DNA from: Paenibacillus foliorum
GTDB taxonomy: Bacteria; Bacillota; Bacilli; Paenibacillales; NBRC-103111
DNA length: 64,000 nucleotides
Reading direction: 5' to 3'
Assembly: GCF_013141765.1 (NCBI RefSeq)
Contig: NZ_WHOD01000067.1
Location: 124,001-188,000 of the forward strand
The notes beneath the pieces are model-generated. The model was not told the origin of the DNA. It did not search any database and saw only the letters and a program-made list of their open reading frames with translations. A program made the translations under genes and the position numbers. Positions 27,800 through 38,293 of this stretch are shown here, piece by piece; the first letter of the stretch is position 1; every line of letters starts with the position of its first letter.

Positions 27800-28897
27800 A
27801 TGAGAATATTATTTGCTATAACCAGAGCTGAATGGGGCGGAGCACAAGTTCATGTGTTTGATTTAATTAGACATGCAGTGGAGAAAAAATATGAATGTAT
27901 ATTGGTATCAGGAGAAGAAGGAGACTTAACAGCCCGAGTTAGAGAAATTGGGGTAAAAGTTATAATACTGCATACATTAACACGGAAGATTCGGGTTGCA
28001 AAAGACTTTAAAGCAATAATGGGATTTGTGCAAATTTTAAAAAATGAAAAGCCGCAATTAGTTCACGTGCATTCATCAAAAGTTGGAATAATTGGAAGAG
28101 TGGCTTGTAGAATAGCTAAAATACCCGTAATTTTTACTGCTCACGGGTGGGCTTTTACAGAAGGAGTATCCAAGTCAGGAACATTTTTATTTACAATTAT
28201 TGAAAAACTTGTAGCAATTATTAGTAACAAGATCATTTGTGTTTCAGACTTTGATCGAAACCTAGCCTTAAGCAATAAGGTGGGGAATAAAGGGCAACTT
28301 ATAACAATTCATAATGGAGTAAAACAGGGAGATATTTCATTAATGAAAAAAAACAAAGGGAACATTATCAAAATTATTATGGTTGCAAGGTTTTCAGCAC
28401 AGAAAGATTATAAGACCTTATTATTAGCATTGCAAAAATTAAGTGGGCCCATTAAAGTATATTTGGTTGGGACTGGGGAGTTGTTAGAAGAATCAAAGAA
28501 ATTAGTATTAGATTTAAATATAGAAAACTTTGTTGAATTTTTAGGAAAGAGAAATGATGTAAAACAATTATTAATAAATTCTGATATTTTTGTTTTGACC
28601 TCCAATTATGAAGGTTTGCCAATCAGTATTATCGAAGCTATGGAATCTAAATTACCGGTAATTGCCTCTAATGTTGGGGGGGTTAATGAACTAGTTGTAG
28701 ATGGGATGAATGGGTTTTTAGTTGAACGTGGTGATGTCGGTGCTGTCGCTAATAGCTTACAGAAACTAATAAATAATAAATCGTTACGAGAAGAAATGGG
28801 GATGGCTAGTTATGGTAGATTTACTGAGATGTTTACCTTAGAAAAGATGCTAGATAAAACCTTTTCTGTATATAAAAGTGTTCTCAATAGGGGGTAA
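27800..28897 (+). CDS. Family 4 glycosyltransferase
   Basis: 365 residues, GT-B fold: N-terminal MRILFAITRAEWGGAQVHVF (acceptor domain) and C-terminal donor domain with IIMVARFSAQKDYKTLL near 195 and the ExxxGLPISIIEAM motif near 270. Adds a sugar to the lipid-linked repeat unit; the donor cannot be read from sequence. Ribosome binding site AAAAGGAG. Confidence 0.88.
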   Translation: MRILFAITRAEWGGAQVHVFDLIRHAVEKKYECILVSGEEGDLTARVREIGVKVIILHTLTRKIRVAKDFKAIMGFVQILKNEKPQLVHVHSSKVGIIGRVACRIAKIPVIFTAHGWAFTEGVSKSGTFLFTIIEKLVAIISNKIICVSDFDRNLALSNKVGNKGQLITIHNGVKQGDISLMKKNKGNIIKIIMVARFSAQKDYKTLLLALQKLSGPIKVYLVGTGELLEESKKLVLDLNIENFVEFLGKRNDVKQLLINSDIFVLTSNYEGLPISIIEAMESKLPVIASNVGGVNELVVDGMNGFLVERGDVGAVANSLQKLINNKSLREEMGMASYGRFTEMFTLEKMLDKTFSVYKSVLNRG

Positions 28898-29190
28898 ATA
28901 ATAAAAATACAAAGGAAATAAGATCTTAAAAGTATAGTGCTTTTAATTCAGAGTAGCCCCTTGTTTTATAAAATAGAACGTTTAAAGTGTTGATTTATAA
29001 AAGATCTTATTTATTGAGAAGGAACTGGGAAATTAAAATTTGGGCTGATTGGAAAAGTTAATTTAAAATTAAGAAAGTAATATAAAAAATATAAGCAAAA
29101 AGATATCGTAAATCTCTTTAATATTTCTAAGTACCTTCGTCTTTTTAAAAAAGGTGGAATTGATCCGATGAAAAACCGAGGAGAAGATAT

Positions 29191-30336
29191 ATGAATATTA
29201 TTATTTTACGTTCTAATCCTATTTTACCAGATCCTCGAGTTGAAAAAGAAGCCAATACATTACTAGGGCTTGGGTACAAAGTTAAAATATTAGCATGGAA
29301 TAGGCGCTCTTTAAACAATAGAGAAATTTATGGTGAAATAAAGGTGAAGAATGGAACGTTGCCAATAAGATGGTTTAATGTCAATGCCTCTTTTGGGAAT
29401 GGTATGAAAAATTTTTTGCCCCTATTATTTTTTCAAATATTTTTGATAGGATGGCTTATTAAACATCGAAAAGATTATGATTTCATACACGCTTGTGATT
29501 TTGATACAGTAATTCCTGCTTGGTTTTGTTCAAAGCTTTTTAACAAAAAGTATGTATATGATATTTTTGATTATTATGTAGATGCATTTCATGTGCCGAA
29601 TTTTTTAAAATCGAAAGTTGAAAAGATAGATATATTCATGATAAATTCAGCTGATGCTGTAATTATAGCAAATGAGAGTCGTAAAGAACAGATATCAAAA
29701 AGTAGACCAAAGAAATTATACATTATTCATAATTCACCTGATATTTCAGACGTAATTGATAATAAAGAACATGGAGTAATGTTCTCTAATACTCAAAAGC
29801 TGAAATTTGCCTATATAGGAATATTATGTGCTGGTCGTCTACTTAAAGAGATACTCGAGATATTTCAAGAGCATCAAGAATGGGAACTGCATATAGGTGG
29901 ATTTGGACCATATGAACAACATATAAAGTCTATAGCAGATAGTAATGATAATATTTTTTACTATGGAAGAATTCCTTATGAAAAAGTGATAGAAATAGAA
30001 AGGAAATGTGATATTTTATTTGCGATATATGATCCTGATGTACCCAATCACAAATATTCATCACCTAATAAATTATACGAAGCAATGATGTTAGGAAAGC
30101 CGATAATCGTAGCAAAGGGAACAGGGATAGATGAGACTGTGCAAAATTTTGAAATAGGTAAAGCTATTGACTATAATGGTGAGTCCTTTGAGCAAGCTAT
30201 AACTGAAATGTTTGAAGAAAGAGACAATTGGAGATGCATGAAGCATCGCACTCAAATTCTTTATAATAAGCACTACGCTTGGGAAATTATGAATACACGC
30301 CTCGAGGAGCTTTATAGGTTAATTTCAGTGGATTAA
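29191..30336 (+). CDS. Family 4-like glycosyltransferase
   Basis: 381 residues. N-terminus MNIIILRSNPILPDPRVEKE has the typical PDPRVEKEA motif of GT4 enzymes; C-terminal donor region contains KFAYIGIL near 208, and SSPNKLYEAMMLGKPIIV near 290. Ribosome binding site CGAGGAG. A 293-base AT-rich gap without a gene separates it from the preceding transferase, which is unusual within a polysaccharide operon. Confidence 0.82.
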   Translation: MNIIILRSNPILPDPRVEKEANTLLGLGYKVKILAWNRRSLNNREIYGEIKVKNGTLPIRWFNVNASFGNGMKNFLPLLFFQIFLIGWLIKHRKDYDFIHACDFDTVIPAWFCSKLFNKKYVYDIFDYYVDAFHVPNFLKSKVEKIDIFMINSADAVIIANESRKEQISKSRPKKLYIIHNSPDISDVIDNKEHGVMFSNTQKLKFAYIGILCAGRLLKEILEIFQEHQEWELHIGGFGPYEQHIKSIADSNDNIFYYGRIPYEKVIEIERKCDILFAIYDPDVPNHKYSSPNKLYEAMMLGKPIIVAKGTGIDETVQNFEIGKAIDYNGESFEQAITEMFEERDNWRCMKHRTQILYNKHYAWEIMNTRLEELYRLISVD

Positions 30337-30403
30337 TAATCAAACTATTGGGAAGTTCAATAGAAACCATTCTATTATTAACATTTAATCATGAGGTGTA
30401 AAT

Positions 30404-31597
30404 ATGAAAATTTTATTTATTGCTGGTCAAGCAATAAGATCAAATTCATCAGCAACAATGATGAATTTAGCATTTATAAATGGGTTAGTAGAATTAGGAA
30501 ATGAGGTTAATGTAATCACCGCTAAATTACCAAATGAGCATGTGGCGATAGATACTGGGTTCAAGGTACCAAAAGGAATAAAAGTATTTGAATATGCTAT
30601 TGGATCTGCTTTTAATATGATGAGTAATAAACAAAAAAAGAAAGGATTAAAACACTCGGCTATTTCTGCAATAAAGGGATTAGCAAGAAATATATATTAC
30701 AAATATTCAATTTATGATAGTCAAAAAAGTTGGGTGCAGAATGTTGAAAAGTTTGATGTGAATAAGGAGGTATATTATGATCTAATTATTTCATCATCAG
30801 ACCCAAAACATTCACACATATTTGCTGAGGAATTAATAAAGAGTAATAAGTTAAATTTCCGTAAGTGGGTGCAGCTTTGGGGGGATCCGATGTTCCTTGA
30901 TATAACAAGAAAAGGATTTTTGTTTAAAAAAAGACTACTGAAAGAAGAAGAACGGTTGATAAGTGTAGCTGATAAAGTTATTTATGTCTCTCCGTTTACG
31001 GCAAGTGAACAAAAATATATCTTTCCTAAATATTCTGGAAAGATTAATTACGTACTTATACCCTATTTTAAAAGAGATGAGTCATTACCTAATCAAACTC
31101 TTGGCGATAATATGGTCTTTGGATATTATGGCGATTATAATTCCGAAACAAGAAATTTAGAACCATTATTTAACGCGGCTTTAGAATCCAAATTAAAATT
31201 GTTAATTCGGGGAAACTCCGACAAACCTCTAAGAAGTACTGGGTTAATTGATGTGAAAAGTAGGGTTCAAATAAAAGAACTAGAAAAAGTAGAGAAGAAC
31301 ACGGATGTGTTTATTCATTTATGCAATTCCAAAGGATCTCAAATACCAGCAAAAGTATATTATTATTCAGGAACAAAAAAACCAATATTGTTCATATTAG
31401 ATGGTGATACGGAAAAGATAAAGCAATTTTATAAGCAATTTGATCGTTATATTTTTTGTGAAAACAAAAAAGAGGACATATTAAGTGCAATAAATAGAAT
31501 TCGCCTTTCAAAATATAGTATTAAAGAAACTCGTATTGTGGATGAACTATCACCTGCTACAATCGCAGCAGACTTGCTTCGTAAAATTGAGATATAA
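30404..31597 (+). CDS. Glycosyltransferase-like protein (GT4-type fold)
   Basis: 397 residues starting MKILFIAGQAIRSNSSATMM with a Rossmann start as in GT-B enzymes, a middle region with WVQLWGDPMFLDITRKGF, and a C-terminal domain containing VFGYYGDYNSETRNLEPLF and an IPAKVYYYSGTKKPILFI block like the donor motif. The ExxxGxP motif is degenerate (SGTKKP), so donor use may differ. Ribosome binding site GAGGTG. Confidence 0.7.
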   Translation: MKILFIAGQAIRSNSSATMMNLAFINGLVELGNEVNVITAKLPNEHVAIDTGFKVPKGIKVFEYAIGSAFNMMSNKQKKKGLKHSAISAIKGLARNIYYKYSIYDSQKSWVQNVEKFDVNKEVYYDLIISSSDPKHSHIFAEELIKSNKLNFRKWVQLWGDPMFLDITRKGFLFKKRLLKEEERLISVADKVIYVSPFTASEQKYIFPKYSGKINYVLIPYFKRDESLPNQTLGDNMVFGYYGDYNSETRNLEPLFNAALESKLKLLIRGNSDKPLRSTGLIDVKSRVQIKELEKVEKNTDVFIHLCNSKGSQIPAKVYYYSGTKKPILFILDGDTEKIKQFYKQFDRYIFCENKKEDILSAINRIRLSKYSIKETRIVDELSPATIAADLLRKIEI

Positions 31598-31601
31598 CAA
31601 T

Positions 31602-32588
31602 ATGAATAATGAGATAAAAGTTAGTGTTATTGTGCCAGTATATAACTTAGAAAATTATATTGATAGGTGCCTTAATTATATAAAAAATCAAACACTTGAG
31701 GATATAGAAATAATACTGATAGATGACGGATCAACTGATCAATCATATAAAATCATCAAAGAACACGCTTCAATTGATACACGAATAAAATATGTTAAGC
31801 AACAGAATTTAGGTGTCAGTTCAGCGAGAAACAAAGGTATTGAAATGGCAAAAGGCAGTTTCGTTACTTTTATTGATGGGGATGATTATATTACATGCGA
31901 CATGCTAGAAAATATGTGTTCTTTTGCTGAGAATCAAAAACTTGATATAACGTTTTGTTTGTTCGCAAATAGTGAACATTACAAATCGTCAGATAAAGCC
32001 CAGAAAATTTTGTCTAGTGAATATATCAAAAAGATGTTGGAGGGGAAAGTACAAAGAACAGCATGTGGAGTTCTGTTTAATTCGGAATTTATAAAAAAAA
32101 ACTCTTTAATTTATGACGTCGATATGAGTTATGGTGAAGATATGCTGTTTACTATAAAAGCTCTTTTATTAACCGAAATTAATGTCGGAATAGTTCCACA
32201 TGAGTACTATGTGGTTGAAAATCGCTCTGGTTCTGCAATTAGAATAATGAATCCAAATCAGTATATGCGTATACAAATGCTAGCTCAAAGATTAGATAAG
32301 GTCTTCGAAATAGCAAATTCTAAGTCCTATTATGATTTATTATTACAAAGCTACTATTATTCGGACATACTTCTATCAGTATCTCATATTATTAAATCCA
32401 AAATCGGCTTTTTAAATAAGTTGAAAAAGTTAAGTGAACTTAAAAGAAGCCCTCATGCTAGGTATGTTTTGAAAATAAAGTTTAAATCATCAAACTCAAT
32501 AAGGTTAAAAGCTGTAATAATCAAGTATTTTCCATCAACCATAATTTTGTTTATTTACATGTTAAATAATAGGTTGAAAAAAAGTTAA
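31602..32588 (+). CDS. Family 2 glycosyltransferase
   Basis: 328 residues from ATG 31602, four bases after the previous stop; longer frames overlap the preceding gene. GT-A motifs: VSVIVPVYNLENYIDRCL, DDGSTDQS (about 40-47), GVSSARNKGIEMA and the DXD-type FIDGDDYIT (about 88-96), YGEDMLF as the second acidic block near 172. No membrane segment needed. No strong ribosome binding site; translational coupling likely. Confidence 0.88.
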   Translation: MNNEIKVSVIVPVYNLENYIDRCLNYIKNQTLEDIEIILIDDGSTDQSYKIIKEHASIDTRIKYVKQQNLGVSSARNKGIEMAKGSFVTFIDGDDYITCDMLENMCSFAENQKLDITFCLFANSEHYKSSDKAQKILSSEYIKKMLEGKVQRTACGVLFNSEFIKKNSLIYDVDMSYGEDMLFTIKALLLTEINVGIVPHEYYVVENRSGSAIRIMNPNQYMRIQMLAQRLDKVFEIANSKSYYDLLLQSYYYSDILLSVSHIIKSKIGFLNKLKKLSELKRSPHARYVLKIKFKSSNSIRLKAVIIKYFPSTIILFIYMLNNRLKKS

Positions 32589-32614
32589 GCTAAAATAAAA
32601 AGGGGGAAGAAGGT

Positions 32615-33805
32615 GTGGATTATATATCTACAAAACCAAAGCTATTAAATTATTTGGCTGCATTTGCTATATGTTTAATGCCTATCTTAGGACCGTATAA
32701 GCTCTTAGGTCCTTTTTCTATTGGTATTATCTTCCTTCTCTTAATAGCTATGTTATCTATTATAAATAAAAAGGCAATATCTATTAATTATCCTTTGTTT
32801 TTTGTTCTAATGGTTCATTGTTTTTTATCTTTTATAACTTATTTCACATTGGATTACAACGAAGGAATCATGAGTATGTTTTGGAGTATTGCGATGGCGT
32901 TAATTAGTAGTTTTGCTGTCATGCAAATTGTCCCTTTTTATGAAAAAAGGTCTTTTTTTAGAGTTATTACTGTGTTGTCTGCTATTTGTGGTGGCTTTCT
33001 TATATATCAATTTATAGTTATTAATCAGGGTAAGATACCCTTTAATGGGAAAATTTTCAATGAATTAGTTAAGGGTTATACTTGGTCAGATTCAGTTACA
33101 TATCTCCGAATGAATTCATTTTTTTCTGAGCCTTCATATTTTGCAATTTTTATTCTTCCTGTAATGGCTTTTATGTTAATAAAAGATAAATATTTTTACG
33201 CAATTGTTTGTTGTTTATTATTATTCATATCTACATCAACATTGGGGATTATTGGGAGTATTATTTTAATTATTATGTATGCAATATTAAAGAAAAATTA
33301 TAAGATTATAGCTGTATTCTCTGTTTTGATGATTTTAATCGTATTTTTTGTGCAAAATTTAAATGTTGAATGGTTATTAAAAAACAATTTAAATAAAATT
33401 GCTAGTTCTAATGAAAATAGCCAAATACGGTTTATTGGTTACTTAGACTACTATTGGAAATTACCATTGGTAAACCAATTTTTGGGGGTTGGATTTTCGC
33501 AGTTATCAAATTATTTCAGGGAATATGGTCTTCACAATTACAGTAATGCATTTGTAATTGTTTTGATCAATTATGGATTAATAGGATATTTAGCATTTAT
33601 TTTTTTTATTATATGGCTTTTTAGAATAACAACAAGTAGCGGTAAGATTTTTTTGGGAATAATGGTGATAATTTGTGCGATCGATTCTTTTATATATAGT
33701 TATAATTTTTATTATATATTATTCTACGTATTAGTATCTTTGAGAACTCATGGTGATGAACAAGAGGTACACAAGAATTTTTTGAAAATTACCGCGAAAT
33801 ATTAG
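32615..33805 (+). CDS. wzy: Wzy-type polysaccharide polymerase
   Basis: 396 residues from GTG 32615 (AGGGGGA upstream) with ten or so hydrophobic segments and a large extracytoplasmic loop around residues 240-310, the layout of O-antigen polymerases/ligases. A typical NSFFSEPSYFAIFILPV block lies near 165. Together with the flippase this marks a Wzx/Wzy-dependent pathway. Family members diverge strongly, so the call rests on topology and context. Confidence 0.75.
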   Translation: MDYISTKPKLLNYLAAFAICLMPILGPYKLLGPFSIGIIFLLLIAMLSIINKKAISINYPLFFVLMVHCFLSFITYFTLDYNEGIMSMFWSIAMALISSFAVMQIVPFYEKRSFFRVITVLSAICGGFLIYQFIVINQGKIPFNGKIFNELVKGYTWSDSVTYLRMNSFFSEPSYFAIFILPVMAFMLIKDKYFYAIVCCLLLFISTSTLGIIGSIILIIMYAILKKNYKIIAVFSVLMILIVFFVQNLNVEWLLKNNLNKIASSNENSQIRFIGYLDYYWKLPLVNQFLGVGFSQLSNYFREYGLHNYSNAFVIVLINYGLIGYLAFIFFIIWLFRITTSSGKIFLGIMVIICAIDSFIYSYNFYYILFYVLVSLRTHGDEQEVHKNFLKITAKY

Positions 33806-34166
33806 TAAGGGAAATTTAAAGATATTAGAATTAAATAATAACTATAATAATTTTGCTATTATATTTCTTACTAAAGGGAATGTTTATTGTGAGATAGTAA
33901 TTTTTCAAAAGAACGGACTTGTAATGAAAAATTGATTAAAAAGGAAGCTAAGTATAACAAACGAAATAATGCCTTAATTCAGTAAAAATTTCTTTGGATT
34001 GTATTTCTTCCTGAAACCACTTATACCTACTAAAGGCGGCTTAACCAGTATTTATTGGAGGAAGTTTAGCGCACAAATATCGTTTTATCGAACAATACAG
34101 AATGTCATATTCCTATATTCTCTGCAACTATGAATTTACTTTTTTAAATGAAGGGGCGTATTAAGT
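33806..34166. other. AT-rich intergenic gap
   Basis: About 360 bases with no frame longer than a few dozen codons on either strand, no clear terminator and no recognised RNA. TTGGAGGAAG at 34054-34063 looks like an orphan ribosome binding site without a usable frame after it, which suggests a deleted gene. Confidence 0.4.
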
Positions 34167-35267
34167 TTGAAAGTACTTATTTCAGCTTATTTAGATAATA
34201 ACATTGGTGATGATTTAATGATTAAGTTATTAGCGAAAAGATTCCCAGAATTTATTTTTTACCTAGACACAAATAAAAGTACAGTAATAAATACATTTAA
34301 TCAATATGAAAATATCATCTGTCATAAATTTAAGAAGAGTAATGATTATTTAAGACAATTTCAAATCTATTTATCGATTGGAGGGTCGTTATTCAATAAT
34401 ATTAATAGTTTTATGGGAATTCTACTAAGAGTTCGTAGAATCATTATGCTTTACCGACTCAAGAGAAATAAAATAAAATTAGCGACGATTGGGTGTAACC
34501 TTGGTCCATATAAAAATAAAATTGGTTTGCTATTAACGAAAATTGAACTCCAATTAAATAATTTAGTTACGGTCAGAGATTCAGATTCGTATGAAATCAT
34601 TAAAAAATTTAAAAGTGTAAATAATTTTCATCTAGCCTCTGATATTGTCTTTAATTACTCAGAATATATATATATTGAAAAAAGAAACAATACCAAATGT
34701 TTAGGTATATCAACATATAGGTCAATTCAAAATTGCGAATTTAATTATTCGAGCTATATTTTTTTAGCAGCAATCGCAGATAAATTTATTGAAAGAACAG
34801 GAAACACAGTTTGCTTGTTCGCATTTGATTCTGAAAATGAAAATGATTTATCATCTGCCCACCACATAAAAGGTATCTCAAAATATCCCGAAAAAATAAA
34901 AATTGTTCCTTATTTGGGAGATCATAAATCCATAATAGATTCTATGAGTCAATGTGATAGATTTATTACTATAAGATTTCATAGTGCAATATTATGTCAA
35001 ATGCTTAATATCCCATTTTTACCAGTTGTTTATTCAAATAAAATGCATAATTACTTAAATGACGAATTTTACAAAGGTTTGCGTATTCCGTTTAGTGATA
35101 TGAGTGTAGATAAATATAATGTTGACGAGATTATTAAGTGTATTATTGAAAATAAGGAAATATTTAATGATTTCTCCAAAGAAAAGTCGGATGCAATAAA
35201 GCACTTTGATAATTTGAATAATTTGGCTAGTACTATAAAAGTTCATACGAATACGGGCAGAATTTGA
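34167..35267 (+). CDS. Polysaccharide pyruvyltransferase-family protein
   Basis: 366 residues from TTG 34167, ten bases after AAGGGG. N-terminus MKVLISAYLDNNIGDDLMIK, LSIGGSLF near 71 and TIRFHSAILCQMLNIPFLPVVYS near 269 match the pyruvyltransferase family that adds ketal-linked pyruvate to polysaccharide sugars (WcaK/CsaB-like fold). It probably modifies the exopolysaccharide. Its relation to the secondary wall polymer that SLH domains bind is open. Confidence 0.8.
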   Translation: MKVLISAYLDNNIGDDLMIKLLAKRFPEFIFYLDTNKSTVINTFNQYENIICHKFKKSNDYLRQFQIYLSIGGSLFNNINSFMGILLRVRRIIMLYRLKRNKIKLATIGCNLGPYKNKIGLLLTKIELQLNNLVTVRDSDSYEIIKKFKSVNNFHLASDIVFNYSEYIYIEKRNNTKCLGISTYRSIQNCEFNYSSYIFLAAIADKFIERTGNTVCLFAFDSENENDLSSAHHIKGISKYPEKIKIVPYLGDHKSIIDSMSQCDRFITIRFHSAILCQMLNIPFLPVVYSNKMHNYLNDEFYKGLRIPFSDMSVDKYNVDEIIKCIIENKEIFNDFSKEKSDAIKHFDNLNNLASTIKVHTNTGRI

Positions 35268-35428
35268 AAAAGCTTATTAGTTAAGGATATTTTGATCAAT
35301 TGATTTTAATGTGTATAAACATGTTTAATTCATCAACAGATGTAATTCTTTCTGGGGCTAATTGATTAGTACATTTAAGCGAGAATACAAGTGAGTTAAT
35401 TACTTTATAGAGGGAATGACCTAAAATC

Positions 35429-36967
35429 ATGATTAGTAAACTTAAGCTTGGAGCATTGACATCTTATCTTGCTATGTTCCTGAATAATATATTGAGTTTT
35501 TTGTTTACACCATTCCTCGTCAACTCCTTAGGTAAATCCCAATATGGAATTTATGCCCTAATGGGCGCATTAATTGGCTATATGATACTTCTTGACTTTG
35601 GGATTGGCAATTCACTAGTCAGGTATATTGCGAAATATCGTGCTGAAGAAGATTGTAGTAGTGAATCGAAATTTTTTTCTTTATGTCTTCTTATATATTC
35701 AGGAATATCAGTCTTATCATTAGTAATAGGTATTATAGTATATTCGCATTTTGATTCTATATTTAATCAGGGACTTTCGCCACACGAATTAGAAATGGCT
35801 AAGATTATTTTTGGGATTCTTATTATTAATTTAGTTATAGCCTTTCCATTCAACGCATTTTCTGGGGTTATACGTGGACACGAAAAATTCACGTTTCTTA
35901 ACCTTACTACGATGGTTCGAGCATTAATACGTATTTGTTTATTAATTGTACTTCTTTCGTTGGGATATAAAGCAGTTACAGTGGTTATCGTTGATACTAT
36001 GCTAAATTTACTTGTAGGTGTTATTAATGCATTATATGTATTTTTTATTATAAAAGTAAGGATTGTAAGGCCAAAAACTCCATTTGTTTTTGTTCTCAAG
36101 ATATTTCAACAGTCATCGCTATCATTTGTCATCTCTTTTTCAAGTTTAGTAATCTGGCAATTAGGTAATGTTTTACTTGGAATTTTTGCGGGTGCTGTCT
36201 CAGTAGCATTATATGCTGTAGGTCTACAATTTACAATCTATTATATGAATGTCGCAGGCTCTATTTCTTCAGTTCTCATTCCTAGGATAACAATGATGGT
36301 TACAAATAATGTGAGTGAAACGGTGATGACTAATTTCCTTATACGTACTGCTAGACTGCAGTTTATTGTTTTATGTTATATTATGATAGGTTTTTCATTA
36401 TTTGGAAAAGGGTTTCTTGTGCTTTGGTTAGGTCCAGATTATAGTACAGCTTGGGTAATTGCTATGATTTTAATGATACCCCAAACCTTTACTTTATTGT
36501 TGAGTATTCCCGGGGCTATGTTAGTTGCAAGAAATAGACATGGTTTCAAAGCACTAGTCAGTATAATTAATGCTGCTATTATAGCAGTTGTCATATATTT
36601 TATGGTTCGAACTTACGGGGCATTTGGCGCATCTCTAGGAACTAGTCTTGGAATGTTAATAGCAGAGATAATAATAATGAGTATATATTATCATGTTCAA
36701 CTTAGAATAAATATGCTTCGTTTCTGGAAAGAGACAGTACTAGATTTTCTCCCCTATGTTTCCATTTCAATACTTTTTGGTATTGTTATTATCATACAGT
36801 ATCCAATAAACTCGTGGGGCATTTTTATATTAGAGGGATTAGTATATACAATTATATATTGTGGTTTATTGTATAAGTTCGGAGTTAATGATTATGAAAA
36901 AAGTCTAATTAAATCACTTAAAATTAGTTTCTTAAACCTTAGGAAAAGGCATCGATTGGGAGGCTAG
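35429..36967 (+). CDS. wzx: Wzx-type lipid-linked repeat-unit flippase
   Basis: 512 residues with about 14 hydrophobic segments and the MATE/MVF superfamily N-terminus (SYLAMFLNNILSFLFTPFLV, then GIYALMGALIGYMILLDFGI). Moves undecaprenyl-linked repeat units to the outer face for polymerisation by Wzy. Ribosome binding site AGAGGGAA. Followed after three bases by a glycosyltransferase. Confidence 0.85.
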   Translation: MISKLKLGALTSYLAMFLNNILSFLFTPFLVNSLGKSQYGIYALMGALIGYMILLDFGIGNSLVRYIAKYRAEEDCSSESKFFSLCLLIYSGISVLSLVIGIIVYSHFDSIFNQGLSPHELEMAKIIFGILIINLVIAFPFNAFSGVIRGHEKFTFLNLTTMVRALIRICLLIVLLSLGYKAVTVVIVDTMLNLLVGVINALYVFFIIKVRIVRPKTPFVFVLKIFQQSSLSFVISFSSLVIWQLGNVLLGIFAGAVSVALYAVGLQFTIYYMNVAGSISSVLIPRITMMVTNNVSETVMTNFLIRTARLQFIVLCYIMIGFSLFGKGFLVLWLGPDYSTAWVIAMILMIPQTFTLLLSIPGAMLVARNRHGFKALVSIINAAIIAVVIYFMVRTYGAFGASLGTSLGMLIAEIIIMSIYYHVQLRINMLRFWKETVLDFLPYVSISILFGIVIIIQYPINSWGIFILEGLVYTIIYCGLLYKFGVNDYEKSLIKSLKISFLNLRKRHRLGG

Positions 36968-36970
36968 TAT

Positions 36971-38293
36971 ATGAATATAGAGAAGAATATACAAGTTGAA
37001 TGTTATAAAATAATTTATTGTATTACTAAATATTGTAAGGTTGATAAAGTTTCTGATGGAAATGGTTTAGTTAGTTTTATAAGTGATCTTGTTTATAAAG
37101 AACATATTGGGAATCAGTATTTAAAAACTTTAGTCGACGTAATACTTGCTTATTTAAGGGGAAAGATACCTGAGTCAGTCATTAGTTTTTATTTAGAAAA
37201 ACAATTTTTGATAGAAAAAAAAGAAATCGTTGGTTTCCTGAATGTCATAAATTTTTATTTTGATCCTTCTAATGCGAGTAATATTACACCATTTTTTTAT
37301 GGTAAGTCTAATTATCCAAAAGTTAACGTCATAATGACAACATATAATAGAAGAAAGTTTCTTGAAATAGCTATTAATAGTTTTCTCCAACAAGACTATC
37401 CCAATATAGAAATTATAGTTATTGACGATTGTTCGTCTGACGGAACTGACCTAATGATGAGAGAATTGTATGGAAATGAAAACAGGGTAATTTATAAGCT
37501 GAATGAAAAAAACTTAGGGCCAGGGATCAATCGATTAAATGCTTATGAAACATATGCTGACGGAGAGTATATACTTTTTTTTGATGATGATGATTATCTG
37601 ATAGACATGAATTATATAACTAAGGCAATAAAATTCCATATTAATCACCCTGAGGTAGCATTTGTTGGAGCTGGAACATTTTACGAATATACCAAAACAG
37701 GTGAATTGAACCCTTCACTCTTAAATCTTAGTGGAGTTGTTAATAGGCAAGAATATTTCCTGAAATTTATGTCAAAGGGTTACCCTAAACCTTGTACTAC
37801 TACAACTGTATTTAAAAAAGAATCTCTAACTAAAATGAATATATTAGAAATGAAAATGGTAAACGATACACCTATTTTTCTCCGTGCACTGTTGGTTGGA
37901 GATGCAGGGTTTATTGATATTATAGCAGGTGTCTATCGGATACATGGCGGAAATATAACCTTTAATTGTAGTTTTGATTTTATAATTGTAAACTTGCTGG
38001 AAAAAATTGAAATAAGTAAAATGGCAATTCAACAATACGATAGAAAGCAAATAGATAACTGGTGGAATCATAATGCCTATACTACTATTTCTTATTATCT
38101 GTATAACTCAGCAAAGCATTCTGAGGATTTTAAAAATATGTACGCTTGGACGAAGGAACATTGCCCTGACATTTACGAAAAATTAATACGTGAATTCCGA
38201 TGGCTTTATATAAAACGAAAATATAGTAAAATTTATAATTATATAAATAATAATCCCTGTATTAAAAAATCTATAAAGCTATTTTACAAATAA
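36971..38293 (+). CDS. Family 2 glycosyltransferase with N-terminal extension
   Basis: 440 residues. About 110 residues precede the GT-A domain, which begins PKVNVIMTTYNRRKFLEIAI and carries VIDDCSSDGTD and FFDDDDYLIDM (DXD-type). The extension (YLRGKIPESVISFYLEKQFL) is helical and unassigned. A C-terminal helical region follows. Last gene before the decayed insertion element. Confidence 0.82.
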   Translation: MNIEKNIQVECYKIIYCITKYCKVDKVSDGNGLVSFISDLVYKEHIGNQYLKTLVDVILAYLRGKIPESVISFYLEKQFLIEKKEIVGFLNVINFYFDPSNASNITPFFYGKSNYPKVNVIMTTYNRRKFLEIAINSFLQQDYPNIEIIVIDDCSSDGTDLMMRELYGNENRVIYKLNEKNLGPGINRLNAYETYADGEYILFFDDDDYLIDMNYITKAIKFHINHPEVAFVGAGTFYEYTKTGELNPSLLNLSGVVNRQEYFLKFMSKGYPKPCTTTTVFKKESLTKMNILEMKMVNDTPIFLRALLVGDAGFIDIIAGVYRIHGGNITFNCSFDFIIVNLLEKIEISKMAIQQYDRKQIDNWWNHNAYTTISYYLYNSAKHSEDFKNMYAWTKEHCPDIYEKLIREFRWLYIKRKYSKIYNYINNNPCIKKSIKLFYK

